From contig NZ_VRLV01000001.1 of NCBI RefSeq assembly GCF_009760925.1, positions 186,001 through 250,000 on the forward strand: DNA of 64,000 bases, read 5' to 3'. Each line of letters starts with the position of its first letter. Position 1 is the first letter of the stretch. Source of the DNA: Nonomuraea typhae (GTDB lineage Bacteria; Actinomycetota; Actinomycetes; Streptosporangiales; Streptosporangiaceae). Shown piece after piece: positions 8,093-17,361 of the stretch. The position numbers and the translations under genes were made by a program. The notes under the pieces were generated by a model. The model was not told the origin of the DNA. It did no database searches and saw only the letters and a program-made list of their open reading frames with translations.

Positions 8093-9744
8093 CCGCCACG
8101 CACCACCCGACCACCGTTACGGCGCGTCCGACTCCCAAGGGGCGGATCGTCGCGAAGTGGCTCTCCTCGACCGACCACAAGATCATCGGTCACCTGTACC
8201 TCATCACGTCGTTCGCGTTCTTCCTGATCGGCGGCGTGATGGCGCTGGTCATGCGCGCCGAGCTGGCGCAGCCGGGCCTGCAGTTCACCTCGAACGAGCA
8301 GTTCAACCAGCTGTTCACCATGCACGGCACGATCATGCTGCTGATGTTCGCGACGCCGCTGTTCGCCGGCTTCGCCAACGAGCTCATGCCGCTGCAGATC
8401 GGCGCCCCCGACGTGGCCTTCCCGCGCCTGAACATGGTGAGCTACTGGCTCTACCTGTTCGGCAGCATCATCGCCGTGTCGGGCTTCTTCACCCCCAACG
8501 GCGCGGCCAGCTTCGGCTGGTTCGCCTACACGCCGCTGTCGAACGCGATCAGTTCGCCCGGCCTCGGCGGTGACCTGTGGATCATGGGCCTGGCCCTGTC
8601 CGGCCTGGGCACGATCCTCGGCTCGGTGAACTTCATCACCACGATCATCTGCATGCGCGCTCCGGGCATGACGATGTTCCGGATGCCGATCTTCACCTGG
8701 AACGTCCTGCTCACCAGCATGCTCGTGCTGATGGCCTTCCCGGTGCTGGCCGCCGCACTGCTGGCCCTCGAGGCCGACCGCAAGCTCGGCACCCACATCT
8801 TCGCCTCCGAGACCGGCGGCGCGCTGCTCTGGCAGCACCTGTTCTGGTTCTTCGGCCACCCCGAGGTGTACATCATCGCGCTGCCGTTCTTCGGCATCGT
8901 CACCGAGATCCTGCCGGTCTTCAGCCGCAAGCCGATCTTCGGTTACATCTCGCTGGTCGCGGCGACCATCTCCATCGCCGGTCTGTCGATCACGGTCTGG
9001 GCGCACCACATGTTCCCGACCGGGCAGGTCCTGCTGCCGTTCTTCTCGTTCATGACGTTCCTCATCGCGGTGCCGACGGGCGTGAAGTTCTTCAACTGGA
9101 TCGGCACGATGTGGCGGGGCCACCTGTCGTTCGAGTCGCCGATGCTCTACTCGGTCGGCTTCCTCGTGACCTTCCTGCTGGGCGGCCTGACCGGCGTCAT
9201 CCTGGCCTCGCCGCCGCTGGACTTCCACATCTCCGACACCTACTTCGTCGTCGCCCACTTCCACTACGTGGTCTTCGGCACCGTGGTGTTCGCGATGTTC
9301 GCCGGGTTCTACTTCTGGTGGCCCAAGTTCACCGGCAAGATGCTCGACGACAAGCTGGGCAAGCTGCAGTTCTGGCTGCTGTTCATCGGCTTCCACACGA
9401 CCTTCCTGGTCCAGCACTGGCTGGGCGTGCTCGGCTTCCCGCGCCGTTACGCCGACTACAGCCCGGCCGACGGCTTCACCGACCTGAACATGATCTCGTC
9501 GGTCGGCGCCTTCATCCTCGGCATCTCGGTGCTGCCGTTCTTCTACAACGTCTGGAAGACCGCGCGCAGCGCGCCCAAGGTCACCGTGGACGACCCGTGG
9601 GGCTACGGCGGCTCGCTGGAGTGGGCGACCTCCTGCCCGCCGCCGCGGCACAACTTCACCTCGCTGCCGCGCATCCGCTCCGAGCGCCCGGCCTTCGACC
9701 TGCACTACCCGCACGTTTCGGCCAAGCAGGAGGTTGAGGTCTGA
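8089..9744 (+). CDS. ctaD: Cytochrome c oxidase subunit I (CtaD)
   Basis: The catalytic heme-copper subunit that reduces oxygen to water and pumps protons. The 551-residue protein has the 12-helix subunit I pattern; visible ligands include the low-spin heme histidine in TMHGTIMLL (residue 79), the CuB histidine and cross-linked tyrosine in FGHPEVYI (257 and 261), WAHHMF with two CuB histidines, and HFHYVVFG with the high-spin and low-spin heme ligands. It starts at GTG 8089 with GGAGG upstream and overlaps both neighbours (GTGA with ctaC, TGATG with ctaF), so the three genes are one translation-coupled operon. Actinobacteria build this oxidase into a bcc-aa3 supercomplex with the qcrCAB products encoded at 15449-19016. 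Confidence 0.98.
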   Translation: MTATHHPTTVTARPTPKGRIVAKWLSSTDHKIIGHLYLITSFAFFLIGGVMALVMRAELAQPGLQFTSNEQFNQLFTMHGTIMLLMFATPLFAGFANELMPLQIGAPDVAFPRLNMVSYWLYLFGSIIAVSGFFTPNGAASFGWFAYTPLSNAISSPGLGGDLWIMGLALSGLGTILGSVNFITTIICMRAPGMTMFRMPIFTWNVLLTSMLVLMAFPVLAAALLALEADRKLGTHIFASETGGALLWQHLFWFFGHPEVYIIALPFFGIVTEILPVFSRKPIFGYISLVAATISIAGLSITVWAHHMFPTGQVLLPFFSFMTFLIAVPTGVKFFNWIGTMWRGHLSFESPMLYSVGFLVTFLLGGLTGVILASPPLDFHISDTYFVVAHFHYVVFGTVVFAMFAGFYFWWPKFTGKMLDDKLGKLQFWLLFIGFHTTFLVQHWLGVLGFPRRYADYSPADGFTDLNMISSVGAFILGISVLPFFYNVWKTARSAPKVTVDDPWGYGGSLEWATSCPPPRHNFTSLPRIRSERPAFDLHYPHVSAKQEVEV

Positions 9745-10157
9745 TGAAGGTTCAGGGTTGGCTGTTCCTGCTCTGCGGCCTGTTCTTCGCGGGCGTGGAC
9801 GTCGCCTACTGGTTCTGGACCAAGGCGGCGACCGGGCACGGCGAGCCGGTCGGCACCACGGCCATGGCCATCTCGGTCGGCTTCGCCTTCATGATCGGCT
9901 ACTACCTGATGTTCACGGCGCGCCGCATCGGCGACCAGCCGGAGGACAACAAGCAGGGTGAGATCCACGAGGGCGCCGGCGAGATCGGCTTCTTCAGCCC
10001 GAGCAGCTGGTGGCCGCTGTTCCTGTGCCTGGCGGCGGCCTTCGCCTTCGCCGGGTTCGCGATCGGCTTCTGGATGTTCCTGATCGGCCTGTTCATGGTG
10101 ATCATGGCGATGATCGGGTTCGTGTTCCAGTACTACCGGGGCAACTTCTCGCACTGA
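9744..10157 (+). CDS. ctaF: Cytochrome c oxidase subunit IV, actinobacterial type (CtaF)
   Basis: A 137-residue integral membrane protein with four hydrophobic segments (about 4-22, 32-53, 86-106 and 108-128), matching the actinobacteria-specific subunit IV in size and in its GFFSPSSWWP motif between helices 2 and 3. It has no redox ligands and stabilises the aa3 oxidase within the supercomplex. The ATG at 9744 overlaps the last base of the ctaD stop. The operon ends here: a strong hairpin followed by T-rich sequence begins 13 nt after the stop. Confidence 0.93.
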   Translation: MKVQGWLFLLCGLFFAGVDVAYWFWTKAATGHGEPVGTTAMAISVGFAFMIGYYLMFTARRIGDQPEDNKQGEIHEGAGEIGFFSPSSWWPLFLCLAAAFAFAGFAIGFWMFLIGLFMVIMAMIGFVFQYYRGNFSH

Positions 10158-10169
10158 GTCGTCACTTTC

Positions 10170-10217
10170 GGGTGCCCTCCTCCTTTCCGGGGGAGGGCAC
10201 CCGTTTTGCCGTTTTTT
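10170..10217 (+). terminator. Rho-independent terminator of ctaCDF
   Basis: An 11-bp perfect stem GGGTGCCCTCC (10170-10180) / GGAGGGCACCC (10192-10202) with an 11-nt loop is followed by GTTTTGCCGTTTTTT. It is the only terminator in the window with a clear T tract. Confidence 0.9.
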
Positions 10218-10225
10218 ACCATGTG

Positions 10226-10292
10226 CCTTACGTGGCGAATCGCTCACTGAGGGTAGTAACGGGACGTGAGCGGAGCGATCACCGTAAGGGAG
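10226..10292 (+). promoter_or_regulatory. Leader structure that can mask the ribosome site of the L,D-transpeptidase
   Basis: CCTTACG (10226-10232) pairs with CGTAAGG (10283-10289), and inside it CGCTCAC (10241-10247) pairs with GTGAGCG (10266-10272). The outer arm contains the AAGG of the Shine-Dalgarno (10286-10292) of the next gene, so folding of the leader would hide it. Whether this is a regulated switch is not known. Confidence 0.4.
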
Positions 10293-10297
10293 TTGTC

Positions 10298-11488
10298 GTG
10301 GGGCACGTAACGACTGCATCGGCTGGGCTGGCCCTCGCACTGGCGACCGCGTGCTCGGCGGGCAACGCGGCGGACGGGGACACCGCGGGCCAGGCCGCCG
10401 CCGGGCCAGGCCCGAAGACGATCTCGATCCTCCCCGCGCACAACGCCGCCGGCATCGCCACCGACCAGGCCGTGATCGTCGCCGCGCACAACGGCGCCAC
10501 CCTGAAGAGCGTCACGGCCACCGCCTCCGGCGCCACGCTGCCCGGCATGCTCAGCGCCGACGGCACCCGCTGGCGCAGCACCCGCACCGCCCGCCCCGGC
10601 ACCACCTACACCGTCACCGCCACCGGCGCCGACGGCAAGCAGACCACCAGCACGTTCTCCACTGTCAAGGCCACCAAGACCTTCGACGTCGAGACCCTCA
10701 CCCCCAACAAGAACGACACCGGCCTCACCGTGGGCGTCGGCATGCCCATCATGATCGCCTTCGACCGCGACATCGTCGACCGGGTCGCCGTCGAGCGCAA
10801 CCTGTCGGTCCAGGCCAGCAAGCCCGTCGAAGGCGCCTGGCACTGGTTCGACGACCGCCACGTGGACTTCCGGCCCAAGACGTACTGGCCCGCGCACACC
10901 AAGGTCCGCGTCGAGGCGCGCCTGGCCGGCGTGCAGGGCGGACCCGGCATGTACGGCAAGCGCGACTACACGCTCGACTTCAAGATCGGCCGGGAGCAGA
11001 TCACCAAGGGCAGCACCGACACCCACTACCTGACCGTCCGCCGGGACGGCAAGCGGATCCGCAACATCCCCATGAGCGCGGGCCAGGGCGGCGCCTGGAA
11101 GTACTACACGACCTCCGGCATCCACCTGGCCATGTCCCGCGAGCCGGTCACCGTCATGATCTCGCCCGGGATCGGGCCCGGTCAGGCCGGCTACTACCGC
11201 AAGGTCGTCTACAACACCGTCCGGATCTCCAGCAGCGGGGAGTACGTGCACAGCGCGCCCTGGTCCGTCGGATCCCAGGGGTATGCCAACGTCAGCCACG
11301 GGTGCGTGAACATCAGCCCCGCCAACGCCTCCTGGTTCATCAGCAACACCCTCATCGGCGATCCGATCATCATCACCGGCTCGCCCCGGCCGCTGGACCC
11401 CACCAACGGGTGGGGGCACTGGCAGGAGGACTGGAAGCAGTGGCTCAAGTGGAGTTCCGTCAAGGCCGGCCGTACCGATCTGATGTGA
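10298..11488 (+). CDS. L,D-transpeptidase lipoprotein with N-terminal Ig-like domain
   Basis: A 396-residue secreted peptidoglycan cross-linking enzyme making 3-3 bonds between stem peptides. The lipobox LALATAC near residue 15 marks a lipoprotein. Residues about 40-130 resemble the bacterial Ig-like (CREP) domain and 140-250 a second beta domain (HWFDDRHVDFRPK); the YkuD catalytic domain follows with GIHLAM and the signature VSHGCVNISPANASW, histidine near 334 and nucleophilic cysteine near 336. The layout matches mycobacterial LdtB-type enzymes. GTG 10298 has AAGGGAG 5 nt upstream, but that site lies in a leader hairpin (10226-10292). The gene stands alone after the ctaF terminator. Confidence 0.92.
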   Translation: MGHVTTASAGLALALATACSAGNAADGDTAGQAAAGPGPKTISILPAHNAAGIATDQAVIVAAHNGATLKSVTATASGATLPGMLSADGTRWRSTRTARPGTTYTVTATGADGKQTTSTFSTVKATKTFDVETLTPNKNDTGLTVGVGMPIMIAFDRDIVDRVAVERNLSVQASKPVEGAWHWFDDRHVDFRPKTYWPAHTKVRVEARLAGVQGGPGMYGKRDYTLDFKIGREQITKGSTDTHYLTVRRDGKRIRNIPMSAGQGGAWKYYTTSGIHLAMSREPVTVMISPGIGPGQAGYYRKVVYNTVRISSSGEYVHSAPWSVGSQGYANVSHGCVNISPANASWFISNTLIGDPIIITGSPRPLDPTNGWGHWQEDWKQWLKWSSVKAGRTDLM

Positions 11489-11569
11489 TGTCCGCGCCGG
11501 CGATGTAGAGCAGCCGCGTCCGGCTCCGACTCTCCCGTGACCTCGCAGGAGACGACGGAAGGACGCGCC

Positions 11570-13150
11570 ATGACAGCGCAGGCGGGACGCCGCGAATGGA
11601 TCGGGCTGGCCGTGCTGGCCCTGACCTCGCTACTGGTCTCGATCGACGTGTTCGTGATGCTGCTGGCCCTGCCCCATCTGGCGGCGGACCTGGGAGCCAC
11701 CAGCACGCAGCAACTGTGGATCACCGACATCTACGGCTTCGTGCTGGCCGGCTTCATGGTGACCATGGGCACCCTGGGCGACCGGATCGGGCGCCGCAGG
11801 CTCCTGCTCATCGGCGCCGCCGGCTTCGGCCTGGCCTCGGTGGCCGCGGCCTACTCCACCAGCCCCGGCATGCTGATCGCCGCCCGGGCGCTCCTGGGCC
11901 TGGCCGGGGCGACGCTGGCGCCCTCGACCCTGGCGCTGATCAGCAACATGTTCACCGACGCCCGCCAGCGCGGGCTGGCCATCGGCATCTGGCTCGCCTT
12001 CTTCATGGGCGGCGCCGCCCTGGGGCCGATCGCCGGCGGCGCGATGCTCGAACACTTCTGGTGGGGCGCGGCCTTCCTCCTGGGCGTCCCCGCGATGCTC
12101 CTGCTCCTGGTGCTCGGCCCGATGCTGCTGCCGGAGTACCGCGCGCCGGTCCCCGGCCGCCTGGACCTGACCAGCGTGGCCCTGTCGCTGGCCGCCATCC
12201 TCCCGCTGGTCTACGGCCTGAAGGAGATCGCCAAGGACGGCGTGGGTGCGACGCCGATCGCCGCCATGCTGCTCGGCCTGGCCATGGCCTGGCTGTTCGT
12301 CCGCCGCCAGCGCACTCTCGCCCACCCGATGCTCGACCTGAACCTGTTCGCCGGCCGCGCCTTCAACACCGCCCTGGGCGCCATGATGACCGGCACCCTG
12401 CTCATGGGCGCCCTGATGCTGTTCCTGACCCAGCACCTGCAACTCGTGGAGAACCTGTCCCCGTGGGCGGCCGGTCTGTGGATGCTCCCCGCCGTGGCCG
12501 CCAGCGGCGTCAGCTTCCTGGTCTCGCCGCTCCTGGCCCGCCGCATCCGCCCCGCCTACCTCATCGGGTACGGCCTGGCCGTCTCCGTCACCGGTCTCCT
12601 CCTCATCACCCAGGTGGACACCACCTCCGGCCCCGTCCTGCTCACGACCGGCTGGGCCCTGATCAACCTGGGCGCCGGGCCTCTGGTGACCCTGAGCACC
12701 GACCTGGTGGTGGGCGCCGCCCCGCCCGAGCGGGCCGGCTCCGCCGCCGCGCTGACCGAGACCAGCGGCGAACTCGGCTTCGCGCTGGGCATCGCCCTCC
12801 TGGGCAGCCTGGGCGCCGCCCTCTACCGGGGCGCGCTGTCCCTCCCGGCCGGTCTGACCCCGGCCGAGGAGGCGTCGTCCAGGGACACGCCGGCCGGCGC
12901 CCTGGCCACGGCCGCCGACCTGACCGGGCCCGCCGGGCAGGCTCTGATGGAGACCGCCAGGGGCGCGTTCACCACGAGCCTGAACACGGTCGCCGGGGTG
13001 GCCGCGGCGGCCTTGGCCCTCACGGCCGTCCTGATCGCCCGCCTCCTGCGGCACGTCCCCTCCCCGGCCTCCGCCCACGCGGACGGCCAGGAGAGCGGCC
13101 AGGAGGCCGCTGAGCCGTGTGTCCCTACGCGGGGCGGTGGGAGCGGCTGA
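11570..13150 (+). CDS. MFS drug-efflux transporter, DHA2 (SmvA/LfrA-like) family
   Basis: A 526-residue multidrug efflux pump driven by proton exchange. Hydrophobic segments are spread over the whole length in the 14-helix DHA2 pattern. Recognisable motifs are [14 protein letters not shown] and [17 protein letters not shown] in helices 1-2, the loop motif [17 protein letters not shown] (motif A), and [12 protein letters not shown] (motif C of antiporters). The wording is closest to SmvA/LfrA-type pumps for cationic compounds; the substrate cannot be read from sequence. ATG 11570 is preceded by GGAAGG. No TetR-type repressor is adjacent. Its 3' end overlaps the convergent trpD by 26 nt. Confidence 0.9.
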   Translation: MTAQAGRREWIGLAVLALTSLLVSIDVFVMLLALPHLAADLGATSTQQLWITDIYGFVLAGFMVTMGTLGDRIGRRRLLLIGAAGFGLASVAAAYSTSPGMLIAARALLGLAGATLAPSTLALISNMFTDARQRGLAIGIWLAFFMGGAALGPIAGGAMLEHFWWGAAFLLGVPAMLLLLVLGPMLLPEYRAPVPGRLDLTSVALSLAAILPLVYGLKEIAKDGVGATPIAAMLLGLAMAWLFVRRQRTLAHPMLDLNLFAGRAFNTALGAMMTGTLLMGALMLFLTQHLQLVENLSPWAAGLWMLPAVAASGVSFLVSPLLARRIRPAYLIGYGLAVSVTGLLLITQVDTTSGPVLLTTGWALINLGAGPLVTLSTDLVVGAAPPERAGSAAALTETSGELGFALGIALLGSLGAALYRGALSLPAGLTPAEEASSRDTPAGALATAADLTGPAGQALMETARGAFTTSLNTVAGVAAAALALTAVLIARLLRHVPSPASAHADGQESGQEAAEPCVPTRGGGSG

Positions 13151-14171
13151 CTTCGATCCAGCGGTCCAGGGTGGCGGCGGCGCGGCCGGAGTCGACGGCC
13201 TGGACGGCGCGGGCGTAGCCGTCGATCATGGCGGAGTCGAGGTCGTCGGCCGGGCCGTCCAGGGCGACCAGGGCGGCGGCGGTGTTCAGGAGGACGGCGT
13301 CGCGCACGGGGCCCGTCTTGCCGCGGACCAGGTCGTGCACGGCCTGGGCGTTGAAGGCGACGTCACCGCCCCGCAGGGCGCCCGCCTCCGCGCGCGGGAT
13401 GCCGAGGACCGCCGGGTCGAAGGCCGTCTGGGTGGCGGCGCCGTCGCGGACCACCCAGACCGTGGAGGTGGTGGCGATGGTCAGCTCGTCCAGGCCGTCG
13501 TCGCCGCGGAAGACCAGGGCCGAGACGCCGCGCTCGGCGAAGACGCCGGCCAGGACGGGCAGCATCTTGGGGTCGTAGACGCCGATCGCCTGCGCCGTGG
13601 GGCGGGCGGGGTTGGTCAGCGGGCCGAGGAAGTTGAAGACCGTGGGGACGCCGAGCTCCTTGCGGGGCGGGCCGGCGAAGCGCAGGGCGGGGTGGTAGAC
13701 CGGGGCGAAGCAGAAGGCGATCCCGGCGTCCCCGGCCACCGACGCGGTCTGTTCCGGGGTGAGGTCGAGGCGGATGCCCAGGTGTTCCAGGACGTCCGCG
13801 GCGCCGCAGGACGAGGACGCGGCCCGGTTGCCGTGCTTGACCACCTTCGCGCCCGCCGCGGCGGCGACGATGGCGGCCATCGTCGAGACGTTCACGGTGT
13901 GGGCGCGGTCGCCGCCGGTGCCCACCACGTCCACCACGGGACCGTCCACCTTCAGCGGCGTGGCCAGGTCGAGCATGGTGCGGGACAGCCCCACGACCTC
14001 GGCCACCGTCTCGCCCTTGGCGCGCAGCGCGATGGCGAAGCCGGCGATCTGGGCGGGCGTCGCCGCACCCGACATGATCTCCCGCATGGCCCAGGCGGTC
14101 TCGTCGGAGGTGAGGTTCTCACCGGCGAGGAGGGCCGACAGCAGGGCCGGCCAGGTCGTGCGGGAGTCCAT
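13125..14171 (-). CDS. trpD: Anthranilate phosphoribosyltransferase
   Basis: The second step of tryptophan synthesis: transfer of phosphoribose from PRPP to anthranilate in the cytoplasm. The 348-residue protein shows the PRPP loop [16 protein letters not shown] near residue 80, [18 protein letters not shown], the anthranilate-site [13 protein letters not shown], and the magnesium motif GDDGLDEL near 225. The size is normal. As in M. tuberculosis (Rv2192c, from memory), the gene sits alone next to the respiratory genes and apart from other trp genes. The upstream receiver-like gene ends 9 nt before it on the same strand, so the two are probably co-transcribed. Confidence 0.96.
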   Translation of the reverse strand: MDSRTTWPALLSALLAGENLTSDETAWAMREIMSGAATPAQIAGFAIALRAKGETVAEVVGLSRTMLDLATPLKVDGPVVDVVGTGGDRAHTVNVSTMAAIVAAAAGAKVVKHGNRAASSSCGAADVLEHLGIRLDLTPEQTASVAGDAGIAFCFAPVYHPALRFAGPPRKELGVPTVFNFLGPLTNPARPTAQAIGVYDPKMLPVLAGVFAERGVSALVFRGDDGLDELTIATTSTVWVVRDGAATQTAFDPAVLGIPRAEAGALRGGDVAFNAQAVHDLVRGKTGPVRDAVLLNTAAALVALDGPADDLDSAMIDGYARAVQAVDSGRAAATLDRWIEVSRSHRPA

Positions 14172-14180
14172 CGTCGGTAC

Positions 14181-14579
14181 CTACTTCGCGTTGAGTCGGG
14201 AGGAGGAACGGCGGCGCATCAGGTCGGCCACGGCGTCGGCCAGCACGATGGGCTCGATGGGCTGGGGCACGACGGCGTCGGCCTTGGACCAGTCGGCCAG
14301 CCAGCGGTCGTCGCGGCGGGCGATGATCAGGCAGATGGGCGGGCAGTCGTAGACCTCGTCCTTGGCCTGGCGGGCGACGCCCATGCCGCCCGCGGGCTGG
14401 GTCTCGCCGTCGAGGACGGCCACGTCGATCTCGCCGGAGCCGAGCCACTGGTGCACCTTGGGCTCGGTGGCGCACTCCACGATCTCCACGAACGGGACGT
14501 CGGCGGCCGGACGGCGTCCGATGGCCTGCCGTACTTTGTCCCGGGTGCCTGCGTCGTCGCTGTAGACGAGCACCTTCAT
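14181..14579 (-). CDS. Stand-alone receiver-like protein with degenerate switch residues
   Basis: A 132-residue protein with a response-regulator receiver fold: MKVLVYSDDAGTRDKVRQAI gives the acidic pair after strand 1, and VAVLDGETQPAGGMG gives the phospho-acceptor-like aspartate near residue 60. The later switch positions differ from the consensus: the strand-4 Thr/Ser region reads CLIIARRDD, and the usual lysine of the KP motif is replaced by glutamine in VVPQPIEP. No output domain is attached. It may therefore sense or dock without normal phosphorylation (inference). ATG 14579 fits the fold start but has only a weak ribosome site; GTG 14609 is an alternative. It lies just upstream of trpD and is divergent from ctaE. 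Confidence 0.7.
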   Translation of the reverse strand: MKVLVYSDDAGTRDKVRQAIGRRPAADVPFVEIVECATEPKVHQWLGSGEIDVAVLDGETQPAGGMGVARQAKDEVYDCPPICLIIARRDDRWLADWSKADAVVPQPIEPIVLADAVADLMRRRSSSRLNAK

Positions 14580-14786
14580 GGTCTCGTCAGTGCTGCCAGT
14601 GGTGCTCACTGCTGCGCTCGCTATCGGTCGTAGAGGTAGGGTCAAGTGGATGGTACCGGGGGTCCCGGACGGAATCCCAGGCCGCCGGGCCCGACGCGTG
14701 ATTTGCGGCAATTATCCCAGGTTGGCAGCGGCTTTGTACCTGCTAACGGGGGGTCGTGCGCCGGACCGACCACAGGAACCGCAATA

Positions 14787-15434
14787 ATGCTGCCCGTGGC
14801 GACAGCATCCGCAATAACTTCGACGACGACAGCACATTCGTCGCGCAGACCCAACCTGGTCAGCGTGGGGACGATCGTGTGGCTGTCCTCTGAGCTCATG
14901 TTCTTCGCGGCGCTGTTCGCGATGTACTTCACCATCCGGTCGGTGAGCATCGGTGACGGCTTCGAATGGGGCCCGTCCCTCCAGCCTGCGGGCACGGAGG
15001 CGGAAGCTCACCTGAACATCCCGTTCGCAACGGTCAACACGATCATCCTGGTGCTGTCCTCCGTGACGTGCCAGCTCGGCGTGTGGGCCGCGGAAAAGGG
15101 CCAGGTCGGCAAGCTCCGATTCTGGTACTTCGTCAGCTTCCTCATGGGCGCGGTCTTCGTGGCCGGTCAGCTCTACGAGTACAACGAGCTGGCGAGCGAG
15201 GGCGCGACCCTGTCGGCGAACGCCTACACCTCGGTGTTCTACCTGACGACGGGCTTCCACGGCCTGCACGTGACCGGTGGCCTGATCGCGTTCCTGTTCA
15301 TGCTGGGACGCACGTACGCCGCGAAGCGCTTCACGCATGAGCAGGCCACCAGCGCGATCGTCGTGTCCTACTACTGGCACTTCGTTGACGTCGTCTGGAT
15401 TGGTCTTTTCGCGACCATCTACATCATTCGTTAA
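14787..15434 (+). CDS. ctaE: Cytochrome c oxidase subunit III (CtaE)
   Basis: A 215-residue subunit III of the aa3 oxidase with five hydrophobic segments, beginning after a short soluble tail at [46 protein letters not shown] and [12 protein letters not shown] are the conserved subunit III helices, including the lipid-binding histidine region. ATG 14787 has AGGAA 8 nt upstream; GTG 14796 is possible. The gene opens the ctaE-qcrC-qcrA-qcrB operon, an arrangement found only in actinobacteria with a bcc-aa3 supercomplex. It is divergent from the receiver/trpD pair across 207 nt, where its promoter should lie; I found no convincing -10/-35. Confidence 0.96.
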   Translation: MLPVATASAITSTTTAHSSRRPNLVSVGTIVWLSSELMFFAALFAMYFTIRSVSIGDGFEWGPSLQPAGTEAEAHLNIPFATVNTIILVLSSVTCQLGVWAAEKGQVGKLRFWYFVSFLMGAVFVAGQLYEYNELASEGATLSANAYTSVFYLTTGFHGLHVTGGLIAFLFMLGRTYAAKRFTHEQATSAIVVSYYWHFVDVVWIGLFATIYIIR

Positions 15435-15448
15435 GGAACGGGATCTCT

Positions 15449-16258
15449 GTGACTAGGACCACCGCTTGGCGGCGGCATCCCCTCGCGAGATATGCCGTCC
15501 TGGTACTGGCCTTGGCGCTGATCGGGGTGGCCTACGCCACGCTCGTGCAGGCAAGCCGGCCGGCGGACGCGGCGCTCGCGTCCGGCAAGCTCGACGACGT
15601 CGCACAGGGTAAGAGCCTCTTCCAGGCCCACTGCTCCAGCTGCCACGGCCTCAACGCCGAGGGCACCTCCACGGGCCCCACGCTCGTGGGCGTGGGTGCC
15701 GCGGCCGTCGACTTCCAGGTGAGCAGCGGCCGCATGCCCGCGGCCAACCCCGGCGCCCAGGCGCCGCGCAAGCCCACCCCTCCGTGGGTGAACGAGGAGA
15801 CGACCCGTCAGCTGGCCGCATACGTGCAGTCGCTGGGCGGCGGGCCCACGGTCCCCACCAAGGAGCAGGTCGACGGCTCGCTGGGCAACGCCGCCAAGGG
15901 TGGCGAGCTCTTCCGCGCCAACTGCATCCAGTGCCACAACTGGGGCGGTGCCGGTGGCGCGCTGACCAGGGGCAAGTACGCGCCGAACCTCAACCAGTCG
16001 TCCCCGACGCAGATCTACGAGGCGATGGTCACCGGCCCGCAGGCGATGCCGGTCTTCAACGACACGACGATCACGCCGCAGGAGAAGCGCGACATGATCG
16101 CCTACATCACCGAGGTCCGTTCCATGAAGGACCCGGGTGGCTTCGGTCTCGGCCGCATCGGCCCGGTCACCGAAGGACTCGTGGCGTGGGTCGTGGGCAT
16201 CAGCTTCATGGCGCTCGCCGCCATCTGGATCACCGCGAAGAAGCGGAAGAAGTCATGA
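15449..16258 (+). CDS. qcrC: Cytochrome bcc complex di-heme cytochrome c subunit (QcrC)
   Basis: This membrane-anchored cytochrome replaces soluble cytochrome c and hands electrons straight to the CuA site of CtaC. The 269-residue protein has an N-terminal signal-anchor (about 14-32), two c-type heme sites CSSCH (from residue 62) and CIQCH (from residue 159), each in its own cytochrome c fold with later methionine ligands (SGRMPA and AMPVF), and a C-terminal membrane helix (about 242-262) before a lysine-rich tail. GTG 15449 is preceded by AAGGAAC. It starts 14 nt after ctaE and overlaps qcrA by ATGA. Confidence 0.97.
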   Translation: MTRTTAWRRHPLARYAVLVLALALIGVAYATLVQASRPADAALASGKLDDVAQGKSLFQAHCSSCHGLNAEGTSTGPTLVGVGAAAVDFQVSSGRMPAANPGAQAPRKPTPPWVNEETTRQLAAYVQSLGGGPTVPTKEQVDGSLGNAAKGGELFRANCIQCHNWGGAGGALTRGKYAPNLNQSSPTQIYEAMVTGPQAMPVFNDTTITPQEKRDMIAYITEVRSMKDPGGFGLGRIGPVTEGLVAWVVGISFMALAAIWITAKKRKKS

Positions 16259-17361
16259 CAGACAACGAGCACGAGATCGAGCAGCCGGACGAGCGGGTGC
16301 CCAAGCGCGTCATCGGCACCCCCGCACCGGGCACCTCGATGCTCGGGGCGAAGGAGACCGTCGACAAGGCCGGCGCCGACACGCCGGGCGTGATGATCCC
16401 CGACGAGAAGTCGGCCAGAAAGGCCGAGAAGGTCGTGGCGCTCTGCTTCACGATCACCTTCCTGTCGGCCATCGCGTTCATCATCCTGTACGTGCAGATT
16501 CAGGTCGGCACGCCGGCGGCGACCGGTGACTCCAACCTGGCCCTGGGCGGCACGCTCACGCTGGCGCTGCTCGGCCTCGCGGTCGGCATCACGGTGTGGG
16601 TGCGCAGCATCATGCCGAAGTACAACCTGATCCAGGAGCGGCACGACCTGGCCTCCGACGCGGCCACGCGCGAAGAGGTCGCCGAGACGTTCCTGCAGGG
16701 CGCCAACGAGAGCGGCTTCGTCAAGCGGCCGCTCCTGCGCCGCACGCTGCTGCTGGCCTCCGCGCCGCTCGGCCTGTTGCCGCTGGTGCTGCTGCGGGAC
16801 CTGGACAACACCAAGATGACCGGCGCCAACTTCAACAAGCTGCTGCGCCACACCGTGTGGGCGGAGACGCGCAAGAAGCCGATGCGCCTGGTCGTCGAGG
16901 GCACCGGCCAGCCGATCCGCGCGGCGGACTTCAACTCGCCGGGCGGCATCCTGTCGGTCGTGCCCGAGGGGTACGAGCACGACATGAACGCGCTGGCCAA
17001 GGCCACGCTGATCCTGATCAAGTTCAGGCCGGAGGAGATCAAGTCCGGCGTGAACAAGAACTGGACCCACGACGGGATCGTGGCGTACTCCAAGATCTGC
17101 ACGCACGTCGGCTGCCCCGCGGCCCTGTACGAGCAGACCACGCACCACATCCTGTGCCCGTGTCACCAGTCCACGTTCGACGCCGCGGACGGCGCCAAGG
17201 TCATCTTCGGCCCGGCCGCGCGGCCGCTGCCGCAGCTGCCGATCGCCGTGGACGGCGAGGGTTACCTCATCGCCAAGGACGACTTCAACGTGCCCGTCGG
17301 TCCCAGCTACTGGGAGCGCGGTGACGCCGAGAAGGCGGCCAGGGAAGGGAGCCAGGCATGA
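16255..17361 (+). CDS. qcrA: Rieske iron-sulfur subunit of cytochrome bcc (QcrA)
   Basis: The Rieske [2Fe-2S] protein that takes one electron from menaquinol. The 368-residue protein is the long actinobacterial form: an extended acidic N-terminal tail, three hydrophobic segments (about 63-85, 92-115 and 160-182) and a C-terminal Rieske domain with CTHVGC (from 282) and CPCH (from 301) holding the two Cys and two His ligands. The start ATG overlaps the qcrC stop (16255-16258) and its end overlaps qcrB in the same way, so subunits should be made in matched amounts. Confidence 0.97.
   Translation: MTDNEHEIEQPDERVPKRVIGTPAPGTSMLGAKETVDKAGADTPGVMIPDEKSARKAEKVVALCFTITFLSAIAFIILYVQIQVGTPAATGDSNLALGGTLTLALLGLAVGITVWVRSIMPKYNLIQERHDLASDAATREEVAETFLQGANESGFVKRPLLRRTLLLASAPLGLLPLVLLRDLDNTKMTGANFNKLLRHTVWAETRKKPMRLVVEGTGQPIRAADFNSPGGILSVVPEGYEHDMNALAKATLILIKFRPEEIKSGVNKNWTHDGIVAYSKICTHVGCPAALYEQTTHHILCPCHQSTFDAADGAKVIFGPAARPLPQLPIAVDGEGYLIAKDDFNVPVGPSYWERGDAEKAAREGSQA

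Noticed and set aside
8086..9714. A minus-strand open frame of about 540 codons opposite ctaD
   Set aside because: The product is a low-complexity Arg/Glu/Gly/His string without a fold; ctaD on the plus strand is certain.
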